DNA of 64,000 bases from Bin76 sp963665765 (GTDB lineage Bacteria; Actinomycetota; Acidimicrobiia; Spongiisociales; ZC4RG35). The stretch lies in NCBI GenBank assembly GCA_963665765.1, contig OY762464.1:2108001-2172000 (forward strand), given 5' to 3'. Shown in pieces: positions 34,567-44,156 of the stretch. The notes under the pieces were generated by a model. That model was given only the letters and a program-made list of their open reading frames with translations. It was not told the DNA's origin and did no database searches. The position numbers and the translations under genes are program-made. Within the stretch, counting starts at the first letter, position 1; the number at the start of each line of letters is the position of its first letter.

Positions 34567-35529
34567 ATGACCGCCATCGACTCCACAAAGCTATTGGAGC
34601 TGTATGAGTCGATGGTGACCATGAAGCTGTGGGATCAGACGGCTCTTCGCCTCTTGCAGGAGGGACGGGTGCTGGCCGGATACCACTCGGGAAGGGGGCA
34701 GGAAGCCATTCCGGCGGGCGGGGTGGCGCCCCTTCGCCGCGACGACTACCTGATGTACGCCCACCGGGGATTCGGATACACCATCGCCAAGGGAATGTCC
34801 ATGGTGGCCATGTTCGGCGACCTGATGGCCAACACCGCGGGCGCCACCGGCGGGCTGGGAGCGGGCATTCCCCATTTCGCCGATCCGGAGCTGGGCATCC
34901 TCGGACAGGGAGGCACGTTGGGGAGTTGCTTCGGCATCGCCACCGGCGCGGCGTTCAGCGCCAAATACCGGGGGACCGACCAGGTAGTGGTGTGTTTTTT
35001 CGGAGACGGAACCGCCAATCGCGGGGCGTTTCACGAGTCGGTGAACGCCGCGGCGGCGTGGAGGCTGCCGGTGGTTTGGATCTGTGAGAACAACGGCTAT
35101 GCGGTGTCGGTGCCGGCGTCTGACTCCATCGCCGGCCGGATAGTGGACCGCGCCATCGGATATGGGATTCCGGGGGTGAGAATCGATGGCATGGATGTCA
35201 CCGAGGTGTACCGGGCTACCTGCGAGGCGGTGGCCCGGGCCCGGGCCGGGGAGGGGCCCACTCTGATAGAGGCCATGTGCCATCGATTCCGGGGGCACTA
35301 TGAGGGTGATCCTCAGGTCTACCGCACTCCCGACGAGACGGAGCGCCTGAGGGCGCTCGATCCGATCACCAATCTGGCCGACCGCCTGGTGGCCGAAGGC
35401 GTGGTCACCGAGGAGCAACTCGCGGAACTGGCCAGTCGGGTGCAGCGGAAGGTGGACCAGGCGGTGGAGGAAGCGGCGTCGGCGCCCATGCCCGGCCCGG
35501 AGCGGCTGTACGAAGGTCTGTACGTGTGA
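34567..35529 (+). CDS. 2-oxoacid (pyruvate/acetoin-type) dehydrogenase E1, alpha subunit
   Basis: A 320-residue thiamine-diphosphate-dependent E1 alpha subunit. YHSGRGQEAIPAG at the start, GGLGAGIPH in the middle and the TPP motif GDGTANRGAFHE...WICENN near residue 140-175 are all present. With E1 beta it decarboxylates a 2-oxoacid or cleaves acetoin and passes the acyl group to the lipoyl E2. Pyruvate, acetoin and branched-chain types are hard to tell apart by eye; the short length favours the acetoin/pyruvate kind. The stop overlaps the next start (GTGA). Confidence 0.92.
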   Translation: MTAIDSTKLLELYESMVTMKLWDQTALRLLQEGRVLAGYHSGRGQEAIPAGGVAPLRRDDYLMYAHRGFGYTIAKGMSMVAMFGDLMANTAGATGGLGAGIPHFADPELGILGQGGTLGSCFGIATGAAFSAKYRGTDQVVVCFFGDGTANRGAFHESVNAAAAWRLPVVWICENNGYAVSVPASDSIAGRIVDRAIGYGIPGVRIDGMDVTEVYRATCEAVARARAGEGPTLIEAMCHRFRGHYEGDPQVYRTPDETERLRALDPITNLADRLVAEGVVTEEQLAELASRVQRKVDQAVEEAASAPMPGPERLYEGLYV

Positions 35530-36518
35530 GCCGGACCACCGCCACCGCCACCCGCACCCTGACTTTTTCCCAGGCCATCCGACAGGCGTTGCACGAAGAG
35601 ATGGAGCGGGACGACCGGGTGTTCGTGTGGGGAGAGGACGTGGCGGTCTACGGCGGCATCTACGGGGCCACCGCCGGGCTTTTGGATCGGTTCGGACCCC
35701 GGCGGGTGATCGACACGCCCGTCTCCGAGACGATGATCGTGGGAGCGGCGGTGGGCGCCGCCATCACCGGCCTGCGACCGGTGGCCGAACTCCAATCGAG
35801 TGGCTATTTCGGGATCGCCATGGACGAGCTCTACCACAAGGTGGCTCGATGGCGGTACATGCATGGGGGAGTTTTCACCGTACCGCTGGTGATAAGGCTG
35901 CCGGAAGGCGCCAAGGGGGCCGGTCCCGAACATGACGTCAGTCCCGAGGCGCTGTTCCTGAGCGCTTCGGGCGCCTATGTGGTGATTCCATCGGATCCGG
36001 CCGACGCCCTGGGGCTTCTGAAGTCCTCGATCCGAGACGACAATCCGGTGCTGTTTTTCGAGCATGCCGGTTTATATGCCCACCGAGGGGAGGTTCCGAG
36101 CGGTGATCATCTCGTGCCGCTCGGGAAAGCGGCGGTTAAACGGAAGGGGAGCGATGTGACGGTGATAGCCTGGTCGCGGATGGTGGGCGAGTCGCTGCGG
36201 GCTGCCGAGCAGTTGGCGGCGGAGGGAACCGACGTGGAGGTGGTGGATCCGCGGGGTCTGCGACCGCTCGACATCGACACCATCCTTGAGTCGGTGGCCA
36301 AGACGGGGCGGGTGGTGATTGCCCACGAGGCGCCCAAGACGGGTGGCGCCGGCGGCGAGATAGCCGCCATTATCGCCGAGGAGGCCCTCGAATATCTGGA
36401 GTCGCCCATCATTCGGGTGGCGTCCGCCGATGTGCCGATTCCCCAGAGCCGCTACCTGCAGCAGTTTCTGATCCCGACCGCCGCTTCGGTGATCGAGGCG
36501 GTAGGAAGGCTCGACTGA
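35526..36518 (+). CDS. 2-oxoacid dehydrogenase E1, beta subunit
   Basis: A 330-residue transketolase-like E1 beta subunit starting at GTG 35526. VFVWGEDVAVYGGIYGAT, IDTPVSETMIVGAAVGAA and the late HEAPKTGGAGGEIAA are typical. It completes the active site at the interface with E1 alpha, whose gene it overlaps by four bases. The E2 gene follows within 5 bases, so the three form one operon. Confidence 0.92.
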   Translation: MSRTTATATRTLTFSQAIRQALHEEMERDDRVFVWGEDVAVYGGIYGATAGLLDRFGPRRVIDTPVSETMIVGAAVGAAITGLRPVAELQSSGYFGIAMDELYHKVARWRYMHGGVFTVPLVIRLPEGAKGAGPEHDVSPEALFLSASGAYVVIPSDPADALGLLKSSIRDDNPVLFFEHAGLYAHRGEVPSGDHLVPLGKAAVKRKGSDVTVIAWSRMVGESLRAAEQLAAEGTDVEVVDPRGLRPLDIDTILESVAKTGRVVIAHEAPKTGGAGGEIAAIIAEEALEYLESPIIRVASADVPIPQSRYLQQFLIPTAASVIEAVGRLD

Positions 36519-36522
36519 CCCT

Positions 36523-37707
36523 ATGCACATTCTGAGACTGCCCGCTCTGGGAGAGACCATGGAGATGGGGGTGATCGTGGCCTGGCACAAAGCCGAGGGA
36601 GAGGCGGTGGCGGTGGGGGATCCTCTTTACGAGGTGGAGAACGAAAAGAGCGCCATTGTGGTGGAGGCGATGGGTCCCGGCCTGTTGGTGAAGATCGTGG
36701 CGCCGGTCGCCGCCGAAATCCGGGTGGGCGAGGCGGTGGCAGTGATGGCCGAAGCAGATAGCTCCCCCACCCCCGGGGAGATCACCCGCCTGCTGGCTGG
36801 GGAAACGAGCCCCCGAGCCCCAGCCACGGCCCCGGCCCCAGCCCCGGCCCCGGTCCCGGCGTCTCCCGCCCAACCGGAGAAGAGACAGAAAGAACAAAAA
36901 GACCATATTCGAGCCATGCCCAAGGCTCGGGCTCTGGCCAAGAGCATGGGGGTGGATCTTCGGTCTGTTAGGGGGACGGGGCGGGCGGGGATCATCACTC
37001 CCGACGATGTGGAGGCCGCCGCGGCGGCTGCGCCTTCCGGCCCGAGGGTGAAGGAGCGGCGACCCCTGCGGGGTTATCCGCGCGCGATGGCGGCCGCCAT
37101 GGCCCGCAACTGGACGGAGATCCCTCACTTTTCCCAAACACTGTTGGTGTCGGCCCTTCCCATGATGGCCCGAGTGAAAGCGCGCCGAGCGGCGGGTGAG
37201 CGGGTTTCGCTCAACGATGTAATGGTGTCGGCGGTGGCCAAGGCCTGTGAAAAAACTCCGGAAGTGAATGCTTTTTTGTCGGGCAAGCAAGTCGTGCTGT
37301 ACGACGAGGTGAATGTGGCGGTGGGAGTGGATACCGAGCACGGACTGGCCGCTCCGGTGGTGCACGGCGCCGACCGGCTGGGTCTGGGGGAATTGTCGGC
37401 CGAGATACGTCGTCTGGCTTCGGCGGCCCGTCGCCGCAAGCTGACCTTCGAAGACATCCGAGGGGCCACCATCACCACCTCCAACCTGGGTCCGCGGGGG
37501 GTGGACTTCGGTACCCCGATCATCAGTGTGGGGACCTCCGCCACCATCTATTTCGGCACGGTGGCCGACCGCCCCGTGGCGGTGGATGGGCAGGTGGTGG
37601 CCCGACCCACCTGCTATGTGTCGGGCGCGTTCGATCATCGGGTGGTGGACGGGGCCACCGGCGCCCGGTTCCTCCGCGCTCTGGGCGACATCTTGGAGTC
37701 GGAGTAG
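36523..37707 (+). CDS. Dihydrolipoamide acyltransferase E2
   Basis: A 394-residue E2. One lipoyl domain (residues 1-75) carries the modified lysine in ENEKSAIVVEA. A flexible Ala/Pro-rich linker (about 90-120) follows, then the peripheral subunit-binding domain (MPKARALAKSMGVDLRSV near 130-165) and the catalytic domain ending in SGAFDHRVVDGATGARFL, with the catalytic His and Asp. It moves the acyl group from lipoate to CoA. No E3 (lipoamide dehydrogenase) gene accompanies it, so E3 must be shared from elsewhere. Confidence 0.93.
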   Translation: MHILRLPALGETMEMGVIVAWHKAEGEAVAVGDPLYEVENEKSAIVVEAMGPGLLVKIVAPVAAEIRVGEAVAVMAEADSSPTPGEITRLLAGETSPRAPATAPAPAPAPVPASPAQPEKRQKEQKDHIRAMPKARALAKSMGVDLRSVRGTGRAGIITPDDVEAAAAAAPSGPRVKERRPLRGYPRAMAAAMARNWTEIPHFSQTLLVSALPMMARVKARRAAGERVSLNDVMVSAVAKACEKTPEVNAFLSGKQVVLYDEVNVAVGVDTEHGLAAPVVHGADRLGLGELSAEIRRLASAARRRKLTFEDIRGATITTSNLGPRGVDFGTPIISVGTSATIYFGTVADRPVAVDGQVVARPTCYVSGAFDHRVVDGATGARFLRALGDILESE

Positions 37708-37724
37708 GCCTGCCTGCCTCGATC

Positions 37725-39350
37725 ATGACCTCCCCCGGCAAGGCCGAAGAGGCGCCCGCTCTGGCCGAGAACCTGTTGCGCCGGGCGGCGCTGGGAGACA
37801 TGCTTCGTCGTCAGGCGGCCCGACAGGCCCACAAACCGGCGGTAATCGTTCGTCCCGGGGATGGAAGCCGTCGGGTTATTACCTATCGGGAGTTGGATCG
37901 GTACTCCAACCGGGTGGCCCATGGGCTGGCCGGCCTGGGGGTGGGACGAGGAGACCGGGTGGCGGTGATGAGCCGCAACACCTGGGAATACGTGGGGATC
38001 TACTACGGAATTCTCAAGCAGGGCGCGGTCTTCACGCCCCTCAATCCCTCCTACACCCCCGCCGAGGTGGCCCGGCAGGTCGACCACGTCGAGCCCCGGG
38101 TGGTGGTGGTGGGCCCCGGAATGGCCGAAGACGCCCGGTTGGGAGTGAGCCGGACGAAAGCCGAGGCGGCGATGGTGGTGATGGACGACCAACCGCAGCC
38201 GGGGGAACTCAGCCTGGCGCAGATGCTGGAAGAAGCATCGAACCGGATGCCCCGGGTCTTGATAGAGGAGTCCGATCTGGCCATGGTGATGTACACCAGT
38301 GGCACCGAGAGCCTCCCCAAGGGGATTATGGTGACCCATCGGGCGATGATGATCTCCACCACCCCTTCGTGGTCGTACGAGAGGTACGTGGAGTCCACCG
38401 ATGTCTTTCTTTTGCTGGCGCCGGTCTACACCATGGCGGGAACCGGGACGGTCACCAACCTGATATCGGTGGGTGGGACCCTGGTGATGATTCCTTCCAC
38501 CGAGCCGGGCGGGGCGCTTTGGGCCATCGAGGCCGAACGGGTGACCAACACCTCCCAGACTCCCACTTTCTATTTCCGCATGGCCGGACACCCCGATTTT
38601 TCGAAAAGGGACCTGTCCTCGCTGCGCCAGGCCCATGTTTATGGCGGCCCCATCCCCTTCGGAGTGGTGTCGGAGTTGCGACGACGCGCCCCCGAGGTGG
38701 TGTGGGCGACCTACTGGGGCCAGTCGGAACTGAGCCAATTGGGGGTGATCGGGTTCTTTCGGAGGCCTTCGGAGGTTCCCGAGCGTGACCCTCGCTGGAT
38801 CGGCCGCCCGGCGCCCCATGTGGAGGTGCGGGTGGTGGACTCCACCGGCGCCGATGCCGAGGTGGGGGAGCTCTGGTGCCGATCACCGGGGGCCATGGTG
38901 GGGTACTACCGGAACCCGGAGGCCACCGCGGCGGTGTTCGGTGAGGGATGGCTGCACACCGGCGACCTGGTCCGGACGGACGGCCGGGGAAATCTCTTCT
39001 TTCACGACCGCCTCAAGGACATGATCAAGACGGGAGGGATGAACGTCTCCTCGGCCGAAGTGGAGGAGATTGTCAGGAGTCACCCGGCGGTGGCCACCGC
39101 CGCGGTGGTGGGCGTCTCCCATCCGGAGTGGACCGAGGCGGTGACGGCGGCGGTGGTGCTCGGGGAGGATTGTTCGGTCACCGAAGCGGAGTTGATCGAC
39201 TATTGCCGGGAACGGCTGGCCGGTTACAAGACGCCCAAGCGAGTAGAGTTTTTGGCGGGTCTGCCCATCGATCCGCAGGGAAAGGTCCGCAAGCGCCTGC
39301 TGCGAGAGATGCTGGAAGATTGCCGGAACGCCCGCCTCCGAGGAGATTAA
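37725..39350 (+). CDS. AMP-binding acyl-CoA synthetase
   Basis: A 541-residue ANL-superfamily ligase of full length. The phosphate loop is MYTSGTESLPKG near residue 190, followed by YWGQSELSQLG, the hinge region GDLVRTDGRGNLFFHDRLKDMIKTGGMNVSSAEVE, and the C-terminal lysine in PKRVEF...DPQGKVRKRLL. It activates a carboxylic acid as acyl-AMP, then acyl-CoA. A small aryl or fatty acid is likely but cannot be specified. The gene is 17 bases after E2 and 2 bases before the ABC ATPase. Confidence 0.92.
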   Translation: MTSPGKAEEAPALAENLLRRAALGDMLRRQAARQAHKPAVIVRPGDGSRRVITYRELDRYSNRVAHGLAGLGVGRGDRVAVMSRNTWEYVGIYYGILKQGAVFTPLNPSYTPAEVARQVDHVEPRVVVVGPGMAEDARLGVSRTKAEAAMVVMDDQPQPGELSLAQMLEEASNRMPRVLIEESDLAMVMYTSGTESLPKGIMVTHRAMMISTTPSWSYERYVESTDVFLLLAPVYTMAGTGTVTNLISVGGTLVMIPSTEPGGALWAIEAERVTNTSQTPTFYFRMAGHPDFSKRDLSSLRQAHVYGGPIPFGVVSELRRRAPEVVWATYWGQSELSQLGVIGFFRRPSEVPERDPRWIGRPAPHVEVRVVDSTGADAEVGELWCRSPGAMVGYYRNPEATAAVFGEGWLHTGDLVRTDGRGNLFFHDRLKDMIKTGGMNVSSAEVEEIVRSHPAVATAAVVGVSHPEWTEAVTAAVVLGEDCSVTEAELIDYCRERLAGYKTPKRVEFLAGLPIDPQGKVRKRLLREMLEDCRNARLRGD

Positions 39351-39352
39351 AG

Positions 39353-40372
39353 ATGACCGACGGAATGCGGCCTCTACTGGAGGCGGAGGGTCTGCACAAG
39401 CACTTCCCCCTCACCGGGTCGCTGGGATTCGGAGGGAAGGGAGTGGTGAAGGCGGTCAACGGCATCGATCTTCGGTTGTGGCCGGGGGAAACACTGGGTC
39501 TGGTGGGAGAGTCGGGGTGCGGGAAAACCACCCTGGCGCGGCTTCTGTTGCTATTGGAACCCCCCACCGAGGGTCGGATTCTCTTTCAGGACGCCGAAGT
39601 GAGCATCGATCAAAAGGACCTGTCGGAATACCGCCGCAATGTCCAAGTGGTCTTCCAGGACCCTTTTTCTTCGCTTTCGCCCCGTATGAAAGTTCGGGAA
39701 ATCATTGCCGAACCCATCCGAGCGGCCGGAGGGATGGGCAAGGAGGACACCGTGGATCGGGTGGGCGAGGTGATGAACCAGGTGGGGCTCGACTACGGGG
39801 CTCACGCCGGTCTCTATCCGCACGAGTTCAGCGGTGGGCAGCGACAGCGAATCGCCATCGCCCGCGCCCTGGCGCCCAGCCCCAGGGTGGTGATCCTGGA
39901 CGAGCCGGTGTCCGCTCTCGACGTCTCGATCCGCGCCCAGGTGATGAACCTGCTGTCCGACCTGCAGGAGGCCTTCGACCTGGCCTATTTGCTCATCTCC
40001 CACGACCTGAGCGGCGTGGCTCACCTGTCGGACCGGGTGATGGTGATGTATCTGGGCAAAGTGATCGAATTGGCCGGGGCCGAGGCGCTGTTTGCCGCTG
40101 CGGCCCATCCCTACACCGAGGCATTGCTCTCGGCGGTCCCTCCCGCTCATCCCGATGTGGAGAGTCAGGAGATCATCTTGGAGGGGGAGGTGCCCAGCCC
40201 CATCGACCCACCGGAAGGGTGCACCTTCCATCCCCGTTGTCCCTATGTGATGCAACGTTGCTCGGAGCGGTTCCCCGAAACCGGTGAGCTGGCGCCGGAC
40301 CATGCCGTCTCCTGCCATCTCTATCCGGGGGCGGGCACGCGGTCCTGGCAGCGGGTCTCCGTTGGGAGTTGA
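39353..40372 (+). CDS. Oligopeptide/dipeptide-type ABC transporter ATP-binding protein (OppF/DppF-like)
   Basis: A 339-residue ATPase. Walker A GESGCGKTT near residue 50, Q-loop VFQDPFSSLSPRM, signature FSGGQRQR, Walker B VVILDEP, switch LISHDLS and the C-terminal Opp/Dpp extension with the Cys-rich CTFHPRCPYVMQRC, which may hold an iron-sulphur cluster. AGGAG lies seven bases before ATG 39353. It should pair with the other ATPase (44157) and two permeases 2-5 kb downstream; the intervening genes are enzymes. No substrate-binding protein is nearby. Confidence 0.92.
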   Translation: MTDGMRPLLEAEGLHKHFPLTGSLGFGGKGVVKAVNGIDLRLWPGETLGLVGESGCGKTTLARLLLLLEPPTEGRILFQDAEVSIDQKDLSEYRRNVQVVFQDPFSSLSPRMKVREIIAEPIRAAGGMGKEDTVDRVGEVMNQVGLDYGAHAGLYPHEFSGGQRQRIAIARALAPSPRVVILDEPVSALDVSIRAQVMNLLSDLQEAFDLAYLLISHDLSGVAHLSDRVMVMYLGKVIELAGAEALFAAAAHPYTEALLSAVPPAHPDVESQEIILEGEVPSPIDPPEGCTFHPRCPYVMQRCSERFPETGELAPDHAVSCHLYPGAGTRSWQRVSVGS

Positions 40373-40379
40373 TCGCCGG

Positions 40380-41357
40380 ATGGAGTTTGGAATCAGCATC
40401 CCCAATTTCCGGGGAGCGGCCCATGCCGGAACCTTTCGGCGCGTCGCCGAGGCCGCCGAGGAAGGGGGCCTCGATGATGTGTGGATCGGGGATCACATCG
40501 TCCTGGCCCGCAACATCACCTCTCCTCATCCCTACCGCGGCCCCACGGAGATGACCGGTCCCCGCCCGTGGAGCGAGGTGGGGATCGGGGACATGAAGGC
40601 TTCGGATCCGGTGTACGAGCCCTTGACCCTGCTCGGTTTTCTTTCCGCCCTCACCGAGAATATCCGGCTGGCGCTGGGCACCCTGGTGGTTCCCCTGCGG
40701 CATCCGGTGGTGGCGGCCAAGATGCTCTCCACCTTGGATGTCCTGTGCGGGGGAAGGCTCATCCTGGGAGTGGGGGTGGGTTGGATCCCCGAGGAGTATG
40801 CCGCGGTGGGCGCCTCCTGGGATGACCGGGGGGCGGTGACCGACGAGTACCTGGACGTGATGACCGCCCTTTGGCGAGAGGACCATCCCGGGTTCGAGGG
40901 GCGCTTCTACCGCCTGCCTCCCGATATCTGCTTCTACCCCAAGCCGGTGCGAGGAACCATTCCCATCTGGGTGGGAGGCAACAGTCGCCCGGCCCGGCGG
41001 CGGGCCGCCCGGGTGGGAACCGGGTGGCATGGGGCATTCGTACCTCCCGAAGGCATCCCGAGGATCAGGGAGGACATCATCGGAATGCTCGAAGAGAGGG
41101 GCCGGGACCCGGAGGGATTCGTCTATTCCAACCGCGTCAACCTGGCAGTCACCGACCGCTCCGATCCCGATCACCCCTGCCGGGGTTCGGTGGAGCGGAT
41201 CGTCGATTCGATGGAACGATACGCTCAGGCCGGAGTGACGCATTTGCAGGTCGCCACCCCTCCCGGTCCGGAGACAGAAGACATCCTGGAGCAGTTGGAA
41301 CTGTTCGTCACGGAGATACGCCCCCGGCTTTCTTGGGAGACGGGGGCTTTTATATGA
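40380..41357 (+). CDS. LLM-class F420-dependent oxidoreductase
   Basis: A 325-residue luciferase-like flavin/F420 oxidoreductase. MEFGISIPNFRGAAHAG, then DDVWIGDHIVLARN, LALGTLVVPLRHPV and the GGRLILGVGVGWIPEEYAAVG segment match the F420 LLM subfamily (TIGR03619-like, by memory). IPIWVGGNSRPARRRAARVGTGW forms the cofactor pocket. It probably oxidises or reduces a transported compound. It begins 7 bases after the ABC ATPase and overlaps the cyclase gene (ATGA). Confidence 0.9.
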   Translation: MEFGISIPNFRGAAHAGTFRRVAEAAEEGGLDDVWIGDHIVLARNITSPHPYRGPTEMTGPRPWSEVGIGDMKASDPVYEPLTLLGFLSALTENIRLALGTLVVPLRHPVVAAKMLSTLDVLCGGRLILGVGVGWIPEEYAAVGASWDDRGAVTDEYLDVMTALWREDHPGFEGRFYRLPPDICFYPKPVRGTIPIWVGGNSRPARRRAARVGTGWHGAFVPPEGIPRIREDIIGMLEERGRDPEGFVYSNRVNLAVTDRSDPDHPCRGSVERIVDSMERYAQAGVTHLQVATPPGPETEDILEQLELFVTEIRPRLSWETGAFI

Positions 41358-42238
41358 ACTATCGGGAGATCTTTTCCCAACTCTCCAACCGGGGCCGCTT
41401 CGGCGCCGACGACCAGCGTGGCACCCTCAACTACATAACTCCGGCCAAGGTGAAGGAATCCTTGGGACTGGTGCGCTCGGGGCGGGTGGTGTCGATCGGG
41501 AGGGATCTGGACACCGTTTCGGGGCCTTCCAACCCCCGGCCGGTGGTGCATCAGCTTCTCTATGCCGGACACCACGCCGAGTCCACCATGGATTTTGTGG
41601 GAATCGCCCCGCACGGGTTCTCGGTCACCCACCTGGACGCGGTGGGTCATGTCTATTTCGAGGGTGAGATGTACAACGGCCGCCGGGCAGCGGACGAGGT
41701 GGATCGCTTCGGGATGAGGTTCGGTTCCATTGAAGCCATGGCAGAGGGAGTGGTGACCAGAGGGGTGCTGCTCGATGTGGCCGGGGCCCGGGGGGTTGAT
41801 TATCTCGATCCGGCGGCGGCGATCGGCCCGGCCGACCTGGAGGCCGCCGAGGAGTATTGGGGAGTGGAGGTCGGCCGGGGCGACGCGATGCTGGTCCGCT
41901 CGGGAAGAATGGTTCACGAGAAGCAGGCTGATCCGCCCGATCCCGGACATCGGGCGGGGCTTGACATCGAATCGATCCGGTGGCTCCATCGCAGGGAGGT
42001 GGCAGTCTACGGAGGGGACTGCATAGAGAAACTCCCCTCTCCCTATCCCGGCCTCCCTCTGCCCCTCCACTCTCTGGGGCTGGCCGGGATGGGGCTGGCC
42101 CTTCTGGACTGGCCGGACACCGAAGCCCTCCGGTCGGCATGTCTCGCCGAAGGACGGGCCGAGTTCGTGCTTATGATCGCGCCTCTCCGCATTGGCGGCG
42201 GGACCGGGTCGGCGGTCAATCCCCTGTGCATATTCTGA
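41354..42238 (+). CDS. Cyclase family (kynurenine formamidase-like) hydrolase
   Basis: A 294-residue member of the cyclase family (PF04199). The metal-binding motif THLDAVGHVYFEG near residue 95 replaces the usual HxGTHxDxPxH but keeps His, Asp and His; GDAMLVRSGR and a late EFVLMIAPLRI also fit. Relatives hydrolyse amides or esters such as N-formylkynurenine or cyclic compounds. Its start codon overlaps the LLM gene stop. The operon arrangement suggests successive steps on one substrate. A gap of 99 bases separates it from the permease. Confidence 0.85.
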   Translation: MNYREIFSQLSNRGRFGADDQRGTLNYITPAKVKESLGLVRSGRVVSIGRDLDTVSGPSNPRPVVHQLLYAGHHAESTMDFVGIAPHGFSVTHLDAVGHVYFEGEMYNGRRAADEVDRFGMRFGSIEAMAEGVVTRGVLLDVAGARGVDYLDPAAAIGPADLEAAEEYWGVEVGRGDAMLVRSGRMVHEKQADPPDPGHRAGLDIESIRWLHRREVAVYGGDCIEKLPSPYPGLPLPLHSLGLAGMGLALLDWPDTEALRSACLAEGRAEFVLMIAPLRIGGGTGSAVNPLCIF

Positions 42239-42337
42239 GCACGCTATGACGCTTTTCCCCACCGGTGGTGTCCCGCCCTCTAATCTTGAGACAGGCGCCC
42301 CGGGCCGCACTGATGACAGGGGAAAGGCGACTGTCGG

Positions 42338-43261
42338 ATGAGACGATTCATCATGAGAAGACTGCTGCAGGCAGTCGTCTCCATTTTTGTGCTGGTCACG
42401 GTGGTGTTCTTCTTGGTTCGTCTGACCGGGGATCCGGTGGAGAGGATGGTTCCCATCCAGGTGACCGAGGAGATGGCCAACCAACTGCGCGCCGCCTACG
42501 GATTGGACAAGCCGCTTCTCGTCCAATACGGGCTTTTTCTGAAGGGATTGCCGCAGGGTGATTTCGGCCAGTCCCTTTATTTCCGAGGCCGCACTGTCCA
42601 GGAACTGTTATGGCTGCGCATACCCGCCAGCTTGCAACTGGCGTCCGTCTCCATGCTGGTGGCGCTGTTGATCGCTCTGCCCATGGGGGTCTATGCCGCC
42701 AAATACCGGGGCAGGGGCAGCGACTATTTCACCCGGATTTTCTCGATTCTGGGAGGGGCGGCGCCTTCTTTTCTGGTGGGACTGGTCATGTTGCGACTGT
42801 TTGCGGTGCAGTTGCAGTGGTTTCCCACCGGAGGGAGGGACGAGGCGCTTTCGATCGTGCTCCCCACCGTGACGCTGGGGTGGTTTGTTTCAGCAGGAAT
42901 AATGCGGCTCACCCGCTCCTCGATGCTGGAAGCTCTCTACGGGGAGTTTGTGAAACTGGCCCGCATCAAAGGTGTCCGGGAATCGGTGGTGATCTGGAAA
43001 CACGCTTTCAAGAACGCCGCCCTGCCGGTGATAACCTACTCAACGGTTATTTTCGCGGCGGTGTTGGGAGGCGCGATTGTCACCGAGTATGTCTTCGCCT
43101 GGCCGGGCCTGGGAAGTCTTTTGATCCGGGCGGTCATCCAACGCGATTTCCCGGTGATCCAGGGAGCGGTGATCCTGATCGGAGTGGCTTACGTCCTTGC
43201 CAATTTCCTGGCTGACCTGGCGTATGCCTGGGTCAACCCCAAAGTCAGGTACGACCAGTGA
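42338..43261 (+). CDS. Dpp/Opp-type ABC transporter permease (first)
   Basis: A 307-residue inner-membrane permease of the DppB type. A first helix (LLQAVVSIFVLVTVVFFLV) is followed by the periplasmic DPVERMVP...YGLDKPLLVQYGLFLKGLPQGDFGQSL segment and five more helices; the EAA loop EFVKLARIKGVRESVVIWKHAFKNA contacts the ATPases. The gene overlaps the next permease by four bases. The transported molecule is probably a peptide or similar oligomer, but nickel or glutathione-type transport is possible. Confidence 0.92.
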   Translation: MRRFIMRRLLQAVVSIFVLVTVVFFLVRLTGDPVERMVPIQVTEEMANQLRAAYGLDKPLLVQYGLFLKGLPQGDFGQSLYFRGRTVQELLWLRIPASLQLASVSMLVALLIALPMGVYAAKYRGRGSDYFTRIFSILGGAAPSFLVGLVMLRLFAVQLQWFPTGGRDEALSIVLPTVTLGWFVSAGIMRLTRSSMLEALYGEFVKLARIKGVRESVVIWKHAFKNAALPVITYSTVIFAAVLGGAIVTEYVFAWPGLGSLLIRAVIQRDFPVIQGAVILIGVAYVLANFLADLAYAWVNPKVRYDQ

Positions 43262-44154
43262 CCGCTGCCGGGTCTTCGGGTTTGTTCAAAAGGGGCGTGG
43301 CCAGGGTCACCAACCGCGGCGCTTCGACCAGAAGCCGGTTTCCCTATATCTCGATAACGGTTCTGGTGGTGGTGGTGCTCGTGGCGATTTTCGCCCCTTT
43401 GATCGCTCCGCACAACCCTGAGGTTGGCCAGCTCTCCAACAAGCTGATTCCTCCCATGTGGCAGGAGGGGGGCACCGGCGATTTCCCGCTGGGCACCGAC
43501 ACCTTGGGCCGCGACATCTTCTCCCGGATCCTGTACGGCACCCGGATATCTTTGATGGTGGCGGTTTTGGCCACCGGTTTGGCCGGCGTGCTGGGGACGA
43601 TCGTGGGCCTGATCGCCGGTTTCTATCGGGGGTGGACGGAGACCATTCTGATGAGATTGACCGACATCACCTTGGCTTTCCCCCTGATGCTGATGGCCAT
43701 TGTCCTGGTCTCGGTGCTGGGCGCCAGCCTCACCAATGTGATGTTGGTGATCGTTTTTCTGCTCTGGCCCTACTACGCCCGCCAGATCAGGGGTGAGGCG
43801 TTGGCGGTGAGCGAAGAGGACTATGTCGACTTGGCCCGGGTGGCGGGGGTCTCCAATAAGCGAATACTTTGGAGGCACATCCTTCCCAACGTGATGCCCA
43901 GCATCGGGGTGCTGGCCACGTTGCAGGTAGCCCTGATCATTCTCCTGGAAGCTTCGCTCAGTTTCCTGGGGGTGGGGATTCCACCGCCCACTCCCGCCTG
44001 GGGTCTGATGGTGGCTGACGGGCGTGACTTGCTGGGCCGGGCCTGGTGGGTTTCGATCATCCCCGGGATAGCCATTTTCGCGGTGGTGCTGGCCGCCAAC
44101 CTGTTCGGAGACTGGATGCGAGACCGTTTCGATCCCAAGCTCCGCCAGTTATAG
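43258..44154 (+). CDS. Dpp/Opp-type ABC transporter permease (second)
   Basis: A 298-residue DppC-type permease starting at GTG 43258. The N-terminal cytosolic stretch is followed by the helix ISITVLVVVVLVAIFAPLIAP, the DTLGRDIFSRILYGTRISL signature and an EAA loop (EDYVDLARVAGVSNKRILWRHILPN). The last segment AIFAVVLAANLFGDWMRDRFDPK is family-typical. It pairs with the previous permease to form the membrane channel. Confidence 0.92.
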   Translation: MTAAGSSGLFKRGVARVTNRGASTRSRFPYISITVLVVVVLVAIFAPLIAPHNPEVGQLSNKLIPPMWQEGGTGDFPLGTDTLGRDIFSRILYGTRISLMVAVLATGLAGVLGTIVGLIAGFYRGWTETILMRLTDITLAFPLMLMAIVLVSVLGASLTNVMLVIVFLLWPYYARQIRGEALAVSEEDYVDLARVAGVSNKRILWRHILPNVMPSIGVLATLQVALIILLEASLSFLGVGIPPPTPAWGLMVADGRDLLGRAWWVSIIPGIAIFAVVLAANLFGDWMRDRFDPKLRQL

Positions 44155-44156
44155 CC